Counted from the stretch's first letter, positions 1-6,491 are shown. The stretch is DNA of 8,504 bases from JANMAT01 sp031359995 (GCA_031359995.1 JANMAT010000152.1:1-8504); one strand, 5' to 3'. Program-made: numbers and translations. Notes: a model not told the origin generated them from the letters alone.

Positions 1-764
1 GGCGGGGCCGGGGCGGGCGGCGGGGCCGGCGGCGACGGGGGCGGCGGGGCCGGCGCACCGGCGGCGCTCACCGCGACCACGCCGACCATGGACGGGTGGA
101 TGGTGCACACGAACGGGAACGAGCCGACGGTGTTGAACACCGTGCGATAGGTGGCGCCGACGCCGACGTTGCCGCTGTCGAACGCGCCCGACCGGGCCGT
201 GACGGTGTGGGACTCCTTGTCGTTGTTGGTCCACACGATCGTCGTGCCGACGGTGACGCTGAACGAGCTCGGATTGAAGGCCCGGTTGGCGATGCTGGCG
301 TTGACGGTGCCGGAGGCGGCGCCTCCACCGCCACCGCCACCACCTCCGCCACCCGGGGGAACCGAGGTGGCGACGGTGACCGAGCCCGCCGCTCCGGGAT
401 CGTTCTTGTGCTCGTCGTCCACGTAGGCGTACGTGCCGAGCGAACCGAACGTGAACGTGAACGACTGGCCGGGGTTCAGGCCGCCCGAGTCGAACTTGGT
501 CGGCCCGCTGGTGGAGCGGACGCGGTGCTTCTGGCCGTCGGTGCTCGTCCAGGTGACGGTGATGCCGGGTGTCACCGTGACCGTTGCTGGGTTCATCCCC
601 CCGTCCATGGAGATGACCGGGCCGGTGGCCGCGTGTGCCGCCGGGAGCCACGCCACGCGGGGCGGGATCACGGCGAACAGGAGGAGGAACAGAGCAGCTG
701 TGAGGGACGTCGCCCTTGCGAGGCGGCGACCGGCCAGCACGAGGGGCGCAGCGCGATCGACCAT
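1..764 (-). CDS. Secreted tandem cupredoxin (plastocyanin-like) protein, C-terminus beyond the left edge
   Basis: The frame is open from ATG at 764 to the window edge, 254 codons. Residues 1-46 look like a long export signal: an Arg-rich start, a hydrophobic core at about 21-33, and an AHA-A cleavage-like site. Two cupredoxin domains follow, at about 48-133 and 152-233, joined by a PP plus 11-Gly linker (138-148). After residue 236 the chain becomes Ala/Pro-rich and runs off the window. Domain 2 has a full type 1 copper set: His186 in WTNNDKESHTV, then Cys220, His223 and Met226 in CTIHPSM. Domain 1 aligns to the same core, but Asp116 and Asp122 replace the Cys and Met; only His80 and His119 remain. 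By family knowledge, domain 2 should bind copper outside the membrane, for electron transfer or copper handling. The partner is unknown. The fold call is firm; the role is inferred. Confidence 0.85.
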   Translation of the reverse strand, partial: MVDRAAPLVLAGRRLARATSLTAALFLLLFAVIPPRVAWLPAAHAATGPVISMDGGMNPATVTVTPGITVTWTSTDGQKHRVRSTSGPTKFDSGGLNPGQSFTFTFGSLGTYAYVDDEHKNDPGAAGSVTVATSVPPGGGGGGGGGGGAASGTVNASIANRAFNPSSFSVTVGTTIVWTNNDKESHTVTARSGAFDSGNVGVGATYRTVFNTVGSFPFVCTIHPSMVGVVAVSAAGAPAPPPPSPPAPPPAPAP

Positions 765-771
765 GGGTCCA

Positions 772-777
772 AGGGTA
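772..777 (-). promoter_or_regulatory. Probable -10 box of the cupredoxin gene (leaderless)
   Basis: On the minus strand, TACCCT (TANNNT type) lies 7 nt before the ATG at 764. No Shine-Dalgarno sequence lies between them. This places the expected transcription start at or next to the start codon, as in leaderless actinobacterial mRNAs. I see no convincing -35 element. Confidence 0.45.
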
Positions 778-830
778 CGAATCAGCGGTGCACTCGTTGG
801 AGGGCCCTAGGTCATGGGCGGTCCGGGCAC

Positions 831-842
831 TGTCGTACGACA
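831..842. promoter_or_regulatory. 12-bp perfect palindrome upstream of the cupredoxin gene
   Basis: TGTCGTACGACA is a perfect palindrome in the gap between the end of the channel gene (877) and the start of the cupredoxin gene (764). A third GTCGTA half-site occurs at 856-861, in direct repeat with the one at 832-837. It lies about 54 bp upstream of the predicted -10 box, so it could be an operator or activator site. It could also be part of the channel gene's 3' region. There is no direct evidence of binding. Confidence 0.3.
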
Positions 843-876
843 AAAGACCCGGGCCGTCGTAGGACCCCAGACCCGG

Positions 877-1527
877 TCACCCCCACGACTCCGGCCCGGA
901 ACGGGGCCCGGTGACGATGGCGGCGGCCAGCACCCCGGCGTTGGGCAGGCGCACGCGCTGGCCGTCGTCACGGTCGAGCACCACGTAGGTGAACCCCACC
1001 GCCTTCACGATGCCGTGGTGCGAGCCGCCCAGCGCGCCGGCCACGATGGTGATCTCCTGGCCCACCGCGAACGGCTGAGCCAGCAGCAGCACCACGCCGG
1101 CGAACATGTTGGCCAGGCTCTGCTGGGCGGCGATGCCGAGGATGATGCCGGTGACGGCCCCGCCCACCAGCACCTGCTGCACGGGCACGCCGAGCAGCCC
1201 CAGCGCGGTGACGCCGATGAGCACGACGCCGACGAGCGTCAGGATCGTGCGGGTGAGGGCGGCGTGGCTGAAGCCCACCATCGGCGTGAGCATCTTCAGC
1301 ACGCGGTTGGCGGTCGAGCGCACCGCGAACAGGGCGACGACCACGAACAGCGCGGTGCCCACCCAGCCGATGGCCTTGGTCGACGCATCCCGCGCCTGCA
1401 CATCGCCCAGCCACGCCACCAGCACCAGTCCGACGAGCGCGACGAGGGCGGCCACCGCCGGCCACAGGAACGGACGCCAGGAGCGGCGCGGTGTGAGGTC
1501 GTCCTTCGATCGGGCGGTGCGGCGCAT
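877..1527 (-). CDS. Small MscS-family mechanosensitive channel
   Basis: A 216-residue membrane protein. After a basic cytoplasmic N-terminus come hydrophobic segments at about 20-40, 54-69 and 93-112. They are followed by the MscS signature pore helix at about 117-152 (VGGAVTGIILGIAAQQSLAN, then MFAGVVLLLAQPFAVGQEI). A short beta domain with VVLDRDDGQRVRLPNAGVL ends the protein. Family knowledge: such channels gate on membrane tension and release solutes during hypo-osmotic shock. At 216 residues it is clearly shorter than E. coli MscS (286), because it stops after the beta domain and lacks the C-terminal alpha/beta cage domain. ATG at 1527 is preceded by a minus-strand TAGCAT box 9 nt upstream. 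The gene diverges from the HD-domain gene across 70 bp. The family call is firm; the exact physiological role is unknown. Confidence 0.88.
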   Translation of the reverse strand: MRRTARSKDDLTPRRSWRPFLWPAVAALVALVGLVLVAWLGDVQARDASTKAIGWVGTALFVVVALFAVRSTANRVLKMLTPMVGFSHAALTRTILTLVGVVLIGVTALGLLGVPVQQVLVGGAVTGIILGIAAQQSLANMFAGVVLLLAQPFAVGQEITIVAGALGGSHHGIVKAVGFTYVVLDRDDGQRVRLPNAGVLAAAIVTGPRSGPESWG

Positions 1528-1536
1528 GGCGTGACG

Positions 1537-1542
1537 ATGCTA
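1537..1542 (-). promoter_or_regulatory. Probable -10 box of the MscS-type gene
   Basis: On the minus strand, TAGCAT lies 9 nt before the ATG at 1527. Only a very short leader could fit. The divergent HD-domain gene carries the same hexamer in mirror position at 1585-1590. Two direct copies of GCTCGGCC (1553-1560 and 1570-1577) lie between the two boxes and might bind a shared regulator. Confidence 0.4.
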
Positions 1543-1584
1543 CGCGCCTGCCGCTCGGCCAGGACGGGCGCTCGGCCCCGCCGG

Positions 1585-1590
1585 TAGCAT
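1585..1590 (+). promoter_or_regulatory. Probable -10 box of the HD-domain gene (leaderless GTG start)
   Basis: TAGCAT is followed by exactly 7 nt and then GTG at 1598, so transcription would begin at the start codon. A GGAGG at 1593-1597 abuts the GTG with no spacing and cannot serve it as a ribosome binding site. This favours a leaderless reading of this start. Confidence 0.45.
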
Positions 1591-1597
1591 CCGGAGG

Positions 1598-3226
1598 GTG
1601 GGAGCAGCGCACGAGGGCGGGGTCGAGGCGCTCGAACGGTGGATCGCCCCCGACCTGCGGGTCGTCATCGAGGATCGCTTCTGGGCACCGATCGAGCGCC
1701 TCACCGGGCTCGAGGCGATGATCGGCGATCCGTCGTTCGTGGACGATCCCGGCGCCCACCTCGCGCTCTACGCCGATCACGGTCCGAACCATGCCCGTGA
1801 CGTCGCGGCACGCGCCGCGACGATCGCCGGCTGGGCCTTCGGCGCGCTGGTGCCCGAGCGATCGCCCGAGCGGGCCGAGCTCGTCACCGGCGTTGCCGTG
1901 CTGATGGCGCTCGTCCACGACGTCGGCATGTGCACCGATCCGCCCGTGGGCCGGCGGCTGCACGCCCAGTACGCCGCCCAGCTGGTGCACGCACCCGAGT
2001 TCGCCGGCGTGATGGACGAGCTGCTGCGCACCGACGCCGGCCGCCTGCGCACCAGCATCGAGCGGGCCGGTCTGGGCCGCGACGTCACCGTGGTGGCCCG
2101 CGAGGTCCTGGCCTGCGCCGTGGCCCACAGCAAGTCGACGGTGCCCGTCGCCCAGCTCGACGACCGCGGCCGGTTCCGCACGACGCTGCAGTACGTGTGC
2201 CACACCGCGCTGGCCGACCAGCTCGGCGCCGACGTCGGCGAGATCGACGACGACGGCTCGTTCGCCTGGCTCGTCAGCGACGATCACGCGGAGCTGGCCG
2301 ACGACGTGATCGACGCCATTCGGCTCGTGCGGGCCGCCGACGCGTTGCGCCAGCGGGGCACAACGTTGCGCACGAGCGCCGGGTTCGAGGTCGTGGTCGA
2401 CGCCCGCACCGGCGGCGCCGCCACCGTGGTGCGCTCGGCCAGTCGGCGGTCGAGCTACCTGCTCGAGGTCGACACGCCGATCGTGGTGGGCGAGGCCAAC
2501 ATCCGGGGCGCCTCGCTCGGCCCGGCGTCGTTGCGGTTCGAGTTCCATCGCGGTGCGCTGGCCACCGACGCGGCCGCCGGCCGCGTGGCCGATGCCGTCG
2601 CCCACGTGATCGACGACATCCAGCGCGACATCCTGCCGTCGTTCCCGACGGTCGCGTTCGCCATCGACCTGGTGCAGCCGGCCGACGATCCCGCCTTTGC
2701 GGCGCGTGTCCGCGACGCGTTCGTCGCCCACTGCCCGTCGCTGGCCGCGCAGACCGCGGTGGTGCCCGGCCCGCGCTACGCGTCGGTGCCGCCCCGCTTC
2801 GACTGGCGCGGTCGCGGCCGCCCGCTGCTCGATGCCCGCCGCGCCCTGGTGCTCGACCGCATGGAGGAGCACGGCACCAACGTGGCCGCCACGGCCGACG
2901 CCATGTTCGCCGACGCCCTCGTGGTCACCGTGGCCACCGGGGAGACGCTCATGGAGCCGGGCGAGGACGCGTCGTTCGTCGTGGTGCCGTTCGAGCCCGG
3001 GCTGGTGGTGACCCCGCTCGGCGGCTATCGCCCGGCCGCGGTCGAACCGTGGATCCCCGTTGGCACCATCGGCGTGCTGCGCGGCCACGACCGCAACTCG
3101 GCCGTGCTGGCCACCCGGCCCATGGAGGTCATGGTGATCCCCGACGACGCCTTCCTGGCCCACTGGGCCGCGCCGTTCGACGCACGCGGGCTGGTCGAGC
3201 GCGTGCGCCAGCGCCCGCCCCGCTGA
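1598..3226 (+). CDS. HD-domain phosphohydrolase-like protein with C-terminal cyclic-nucleotide-binding-like domain
   Basis: A 542-residue soluble protein starting at GTG. The N-terminal HD domain spans about 40-260: His61 and His65 in DHGPNHARD, the His107-Asp108 doublet in LVHDVGM, His177 in AVAHSKS, and Asp248 in RLVRAADAL. All metal ligands expected for an HD hydrolase are present. Family knowledge: such domains hydrolyse nucleotides or other phosphoesters; the substrate here cannot be read. Residues 255-350 form a middle domain I do not recognise. Residues about 405-525 resemble a CRP-type cyclic-nucleotide fold (GETLMEPGE, PVGTIGV, RNSAVLAT, then VMVIPDDAFLAHW). The Glu of the usual GE phosphate-binding motif is replaced, so ligand binding is uncertain. 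The gene diverges from the MscS-type gene and converges on the DUF3303 gene. The HD call is firm; the ligand-sensing domain is likely but unproven. Confidence 0.8.
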   Translation: MGAAHEGGVEALERWIAPDLRVVIEDRFWAPIERLTGLEAMIGDPSFVDDPGAHLALYADHGPNHARDVAARAATIAGWAFGALVPERSPERAELVTGVAVLMALVHDVGMCTDPPVGRRLHAQYAAQLVHAPEFAGVMDELLRTDAGRLRTSIERAGLGRDVTVVAREVLACAVAHSKSTVPVAQLDDRGRFRTTLQYVCHTALADQLGADVGEIDDDGSFAWLVSDDHAELADDVIDAIRLVRAADALRQRGTTLRTSAGFEVVVDARTGGAATVVRSASRRSSYLLEVDTPIVVGEANIRGASLGPASLRFEFHRGALATDAAAGRVADAVAHVIDDIQRDILPSFPTVAFAIDLVQPADDPAFAARVRDAFVAHCPSLAAQTAVVPGPRYASVPPRFDWRGRGRPLLDARRALVLDRMEEHGTNVAATADAMFADALVVTVATGETLMEPGEDASFVVVPFEPGLVVTPLGGYRPAAVEPWIPVGTIGVLRGHDRNSAVLATRPMEVMVIPDDAFLAHWAAPFDARGLVERVRQRPPR

Positions 3227-3236
3227 CGTTCGCGGT

Positions 3237-3524
3237 CTACGACCCGCCGCTCCAGCGCACGGCGACGCGGGCCGCGGCGGTGGCCGAGTCGACCACGGGC
3301 ACGACCTCGAACTCGCCGAGGTCACACCAGTGGGCGAACCACTGCTCGAACAGGGCCGGGTCGTCGGTCTCCATGAGCTGGAAGCAGCGGTCGAGGCGGT
3401 CGTCGGCGACGATCCAGCTGTCGACGTAGCGAAGGCCTTCAGGCAGCATGCGCCCCTGCGCCGCCGCCCGCTCGTACACCGGCTGTGGGCCCTTCGTGTA
3501 CCGCTCGATCACCATGTAGCGCAC
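3237..3524 (-). CDS. DUF3303-family small protein
   Basis: A 95-residue protein with the features I associate with DUF3303: an MRYMVIERY start, RMLPEGLRYVDSWI in the middle, then DRCFQLMETDDPALFEQW and a GEFEVVPVV end. It has no signal peptide or membrane segment, so it should be cytoplasmic. The family is small and of unknown biochemical function; its size and fold class resemble small ligand-binding or monooxygenase-like domains. The chosen GTG start at 3524 gives the conserved N-terminus and follows a minus-strand TACCGT box by 8 nt. The stop codon lies 10 nt from that of the convergent HD-domain gene, with no room for a classical terminator. The family call is good; no function is claimed. 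Confidence 0.8.
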   Translation of the reverse strand: MRYMVIERYTKGPQPVYERAAAQGRMLPEGLRYVDSWIVADDRLDRCFQLMETDDPALFEQWFAHWCDLGEFEVVPVVDSATAAARVAVRWSGGS

Positions 3525-3532
3525 GAGGCCGC

Positions 3533-3538
3533 ACGGTA
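3533..3538 (-). promoter_or_regulatory. Probable -10 box of the DUF3303 gene (leaderless)
   Basis: On the minus strand, TACCGT lies 8 nt before the GTG at 3524, with no Shine-Dalgarno sequence between them. The pattern matches the TANNNT boxes before other genes in this window. Confidence 0.35.
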
Positions 3539-4000
3539 GCGGCGAGGTGGTTCGCAGGGCGCCGGGCTTCCGATGGAACCGGATCGGTGGGTTCGTGCTC
3601 TTGGGTGATGATGGAGGACGTGGGACGGTTCGGCGAGGTCGGAGTGGACGGGGTCGACGTCACCGCGCTCCGCGTGACCGTGGTGGGCACGTTCGACGCG
3701 TTCTACCAGGCTCACGACCGACCGATGGTGCGGCTGGCCTTCTCGCTGGTGGACGCGCGGGAGCTGGCCGAGGAGATCGCCCATGATGCCCTCGCCGGCC
3801 TGTACGACCGCTTCGAGCGGGTCGACGATCCGCTGGCCTACCTGCGCCGCAGCGTGGTGAACGGGTGCCGGCGCGTGCAGCGGGGCCGCCGGCTCGCCCT
3901 GCGGCGTCCGCTGCCGGCTCCCGAAGTGTCGACTACGTTGGTCTTCAACCACCTGCTCGATGCCCTGCAGCGCCTCCCCGTCCGCCAGCGCGCCGTCGCC

Positions 4001-4142
4001 ATGTCGACCCGCTCAGGCCGAACGGCGGCAGCGGCTCGCCGGCGGTGGACGGTGCGGGACGCGGCTGCGCAGGTCGGTCGGGTGCAGCGGCACGGGGCCG
4101 ACTGCGTCGGCCCGCTCCCGCAATGCCTCGGTCAGCTGGACT
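4001..4142 (-). pseudogene. Displaced, inverted N-terminal fragment of an anti-sigma-like gene
   Basis: Read on the minus strand from about 4142 downwards, this segment encodes LEVQ-LTEALRERADAVGPVPL followed by HPTDLRSRV. A one-base frame change then gives RTVHRRRAAAAV. That pattern of an acidic/amphipathic start, ADAV-GPVPL, an Arg-rich stop-transfer stretch and the beginning of an Ala-rich helix is the usual cytoplasmic N-terminus of the membrane protein encoded after SigE-type ECF sigma factors in Actinobacteria. The helix breaks off near 4020 and antisense sigma sequence follows. No start codon is visible. The fragment sits inside the sigma gene, while the partner's outer domain downstream lacks exactly this part. 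This reading comes from pattern recognition and is strong in the first 27 residues, weaker after the frame change. Confidence 0.6.
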
Positions 4143-4158
4143 TCGAGGCCGGCCTCGA
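4143..4158. repeat. 16-bp perfect palindrome at the inversion junction
   Basis: TCGAGGCCGGCCTCGA is a perfect palindrome exactly where the inverted segment meets resumed sigma sequence (FEAGL). Palindromes are plausible sites for template switching or fold-back. It also encodes conserved sigma residues, so it may simply be native coding sequence that the rearrangement used. Confidence 0.6.
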
Positions 4159-4293
4159 CGAGGCCGAGATCGCGACGACGCTGGGCATCCCCGTGGGCAC
4201 CGTGAAGTCAAGGTTGTCGAGAGCCGAGGACCGTCTGCGCGTCCGGACGACCGTGGAGGTGTCGACGCCGGCCACCCTCGGCGCGCGCGCCGG

Positions 4294-5176
4294 CTCGTCG
4301 AGTTCGGCATCGACGACGACTGGCGCTCGAGTCCCACCCTCGCCGTGCTCGACCGGGTGCCGACGAGTGCCGACCCGCGGGTGGTCGCCCCGACCGTGAC
4401 GGTCGCCGGCCGGCCAGCGACGATCTCGACCTCGGAAGGCCTCACCATCGTGCGCCTCGAGCTCACGGCGAACCGCACCGTGGAATTGCGGGGCTGGGGA
4501 CTCGACCAGCAGACGACAGTGGACGCAGCAGCGTCGGTACGACTCGTCGAAGACGAGGTGGTGCTCGATGCACCATCCGGTCTCCACGCCCGGAACGATG
4601 TCCGTGTCCCCCGACCACGCGCACGCGCATGACGACATACGAGCCGGTGGCCGGATCGCCACTCGGTGATGGGTTCGTGAAGATCCTGGTGTCCAACGAT
4701 CACGTGATCGGGCTGTTCAGCCGGTCCGCCTTGGCGGCCTCGAGCGAGATCGACGGACTTCCTGCGCTCGACGGCACCGATCCAAGTTGGGTCATGGTGA
4801 CCGAGGCACCGACGGTCGACGTCGACTACCCGCCGTCGGGGACCGAGGGTCGCGTCGAGACCTTCACCCACTCGCTGCCCGCAGGCTTCGCGATCGTCGA
4901 CCACATGGCACCGATGGAACGGGGCGTCGTCCTCGGCGCGTTCGCCAGCGACAACTGGATCACCCTGGCGTTCGCCCACGCGACGTCGCAGGCGTGCCGG
5001 GCTCGACGCCCGACCCCGTCGTCACCGCGTCGACCGCCACGCCGCGCACGCTCCGCTGGCGGAGTCCGAGTGGTTGGGTCTACGACCTCACCGCCGACGG
5101 CACGAAGGCGGGCGATCCGCCGCCGCTGACGAAGGAACAGATGATCGACCTGTGGCGCGCGATCGACACGGCCTAG
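4294..5176 (+). pseudogene. Frameshifted outer domain of the anti-sigma-like partner
   Basis: Protein-like sequence continues over three frames. Piece 1 (about 4294-4590) has LVEFGIDDDWRSSPTLAVLD, VTVAGRPATISTSEGLTIV and TVELRGWGLDQQTTVD. Piece 2 (4629 to about 4988) has TYEPVAGSPLGDGFVKILV, VIGLFSRSALAASSEIDGL, ETFTHSLPAGFAIVDHM and GAFASDNWITLAFAHATS. Piece 3 (about 4988-5176) has AGVPGSTPDPVVTAST, RWRSPSGWVYDLTADG and EQMIDLWRAIDTA. Each shift is in the same direction, as after single-base losses. Beyond each joint the abandoned frame degenerates into Arg/Pro-rich residues. An N-terminus and membrane helix are missing here; a candidate N-terminus lies inverted at 4001-4142. An ATGA overlap at 4629-4632 could make piece 2 a separate coupled gene, but piece 1 ends in a random-looking tail. 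The native protein would be a membrane-anchored regulator of the sigma factor. I do not recognise the outer domain. Confidence 0.55.
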
Positions 5177-5184
5177 AAGTTCCT

Positions 5185-5211
5185 GTGCGACAGGGGGAAA
5201 CTCTGTCACAC
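5185..5211. promoter_or_regulatory. Inverted repeat upstream of the DUF222-HNH gene
   Basis: Arms GTGCGACAG (5185-5193) and CTGTCACAC (5203-5211) match at 8 of 9 positions across a 9-nt spacer, GGGGAAACT. The repeat lies between the stop at 5174-5176 and the ATG at 5232. It may be an operator or a weak hairpin ending upstream transcription; no U-run follows. CATGAT (5220-5225), 6 nt before the ATG, is a weak -10 candidate. Confidence 0.35.
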
Positions 5212-5231
5212 CCCTCCTGCATGATGGGCCC

Positions 5232-6491
5232 ATGTCGAAAGGGATGACAGCGTTCGCTCCGGTGTACGGATCTTGGTTGGACGAAGCGCGCTCGTCGATG
5301 GATGCGGAGGTGGTCGAGGAGTTGCGTGCGCTTGATGCGGAACATCGTCGCATCGAGGCCCGGCGCGCGTTGCTGGTGCGCGAGGTGGAGCGGCGTGACA
5401 TGCATCGCGCTGACGGTCACTTGTCGGTGTCGGGCTGGTTGCGGGCGACGCTGTCGTGGTCCACGAGCGACTGTGTGCGCGTCGTGCGTCGCGGCCGCCT
5501 GCTGGAACGCGCTCCCGCTGTCGGTGACGCCTTGCTCGATGGGTCGTGCGGTGTGGCGCAGACCGACGAGCTCGCGCGGGCGGCGGCGAACCCGCGCGTC
5601 GGCGGTGAGATCGATCCGTTCCTGCCGGTGTTCCTTGAGCACGCGCCCGTGTTGTCGTTCGACGAGTTCAAGACGATCGTGCGCCGGTGGGAGAACCTCG
5701 CGGACGCCGATGGCGCCCACCGATCGCGTGAGGCATCGATCCAGCGGCGCCGGGCTCGCATCACCATCGACGACGCCATCGTGCGGCTGAGCGCGGAGGG
5801 CGGGAAGCTGGAAGGCGTGATGATGCGCGATATCTTCGACGCCTACCTGCACGCCGAACTGCTCACCGACCGCGCCACCATCGCCGAGTCCGGGGCGAGT
5901 CAGTTGCCGCGTACCGATGCCCAGCGTCGCTTCGACGCGTTGCAGGCGATCTTCCTCGCCGCGGCGTCCACGCCGGTGGATGCGGACCGGCCGGTGTTCA
6001 CGGTGAACGTGGTCGTCGACCAGGTCACCTTCGAACAGCACCTCGCCCGCCGCGGGCTCATCCCGATGCCGACCGACCTGCCCGAGCTGTCGCTGTTGCA
6101 ACGACGGTGTGAGAGCGACCGCGGTGACCCGCTCGCCGGCGACGACATCCTGCTCGCGGTCTTCCACGGGCACGTACGCCGCGTCGTGTTCGACTCCGCC
6201 GGTGTCGTCATCGACCTCGGTCGACGTCGACGGCTCTTCACCGGGTCAGCGGCGGAGGCGATCAAGCTGCAACGTCAGCACTGCGACCACCGGGGTTGCG
6301 ACATCCCCAGCAGCCGGTGCGAGAGCGACCACATCGACGAATGGGACGACGGCGGACCCAGCGACCAGCACAACGGCAGCCCTCGCTGCGGCGTCCACAA
6401 CCGGTTGAAGTCCCGACGCGGGTTCCGCACGTGGCGCGACCCCGACGGCCGATGGCACACCTACCGACCCGACGGCACCGAGATCACCTAG
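5232..6491 (+). CDS. DUF222 / HNH endonuclease protein (13E12-repeat-like)
   Basis: A 419-residue protein. An N-terminal DUF222-type region covers about 20-330: helical, with DAEHRRIEARRALLVREVE, LSVSGWLRATLSWS, a VAQTDELARAA stretch typical of the family, and TDAQRRFDALQAIF. A C-terminal HNH finger covers about 348-395. It has Cys351, Cys356, Cys363 and Cys386 as zinc-type ligands, the SDHIDEWDDGG motif with His367, Asn381, and His389 in CGVHNRLK. The catalytic set therefore looks complete and the length is normal. Family knowledge: these genes are numerous and often multicopy in actinobacterial genomes and are suspected to be mobile; their target is not established. ATG at 5232 is chosen because a weak -10 lies 6 nt upstream and no ribosome binding site is evident. 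The gene follows the broken sigma locus by 55 nt and is itself intact. Confidence 0.9.
   Translation: MSKGMTAFAPVYGSWLDEARSSMDAEVVEELRALDAEHRRIEARRALLVREVERRDMHRADGHLSVSGWLRATLSWSTSDCVRVVRRGRLLERAPAVGDALLDGSCGVAQTDELARAAANPRVGGEIDPFLPVFLEHAPVLSFDEFKTIVRRWENLADADGAHRSREASIQRRRARITIDDAIVRLSAEGGKLEGVMMRDIFDAYLHAELLTDRATIAESGASQLPRTDAQRRFDALQAIFLAAASTPVDADRPVFTVNVVVDQVTFEQHLARRGLIPMPTDLPELSLLQRRCESDRGDPLAGDDILLAVFHGHVRRVVFDSAGVVIDLGRRRRLFTGSAAEAIKLQRQHCDHRGCDIPSSRCESDHIDEWDDGGPSDQHNGSPRCGVHNRLKSRRGFRTWRDPDGRWHTYRPDGTEIT

Larger units (their letters stand above)
3608..4399 (+). pseudogene. ECF sigma factor gene interrupted by an inverted ~140-bp segment
   Basis: Sigma region 2 is intact: TFDAFYQAHDRPMVRLAF, ELAEEIAHDALAGLYDRF, then DDPLAYLRRSVVNGCRR (about 3690-3870). 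Region 4 begins with LLDALQRLPVRQRAVA, ending at 4000. It resumes only at about 4142 with FEAGLDEAEIATTLGIPVG and TVKSRLSRAEDRLR. In the family these two parts are contiguous, as in RQRAVVALRFEAGL. The 45 or so intervening codons keep the frame but match nothing in a sigma factor and would separate the helices of the -35-binding domain. After DRLR (4240) the frame stays open to TGA at 4397-4399 with low-complexity Ser/Thr, probably not native. The start is uncertain: ATG 3608, GTG 3620 (GATGAT 7 nt upstream) or GTG 3644 (GAGG 5 nt upstream). TCA, AGG, TTG and AGA codons at 4208-4222 are unusual for this genome. Family role: promoter recognition with RNA polymerase, probably lost here. Confidence 0.72.

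Noticed and set aside
320..358. GCC-type microsatellite in the first kilobase
   Set aside because: It is the coding sequence of the 11-Gly linker between the two cupredoxin domains, with mixed Gly codons, so not a simple DNA repeat.
96..914. Open frame of 272 codons on the plus strand
   Set aside because: Antisense to the cupredoxin gene, whose minus-strand frame shows a signal peptide and copper ligands; the plus frame shows neither.
968..3325. Open frame of 785 codons on the minus strand
   Set aside because: It is His/Arg/Gly/Pro-rich without any domain, runs antisense to the intact HD-domain gene and overlaps the channel gene. It is a product of high GC.
1930..3429. Open frame of 499 codons on the plus strand
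   Set aside because: Out-of-frame shadow of the HD-domain gene, dominated by Arg, Gly and Ala, with no recognisable motif.
4629..4632. ATGA stop/start overlap as proof of two coupled intact genes
   Set aside because: The upstream frame ends in a random-looking VRVPRPRARA tail and lacks a start of its own. The downstream frame also breaks at about 4988. A frameshift explains the site better, though coupling is not fully excluded.
3945..4979. Minus-strand frames across the broken sigma locus
   Set aside because: Apart from the 4001-4142 fragment in its specific frame, these are Arg/Pro-rich shadows; the plus-strand pieces are more protein-like.
5088..6173. Open frame of 361 codons on the minus strand
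   Set aside because: Antisense to the DUF222-HNH gene, with composition typical of a shadow frame.
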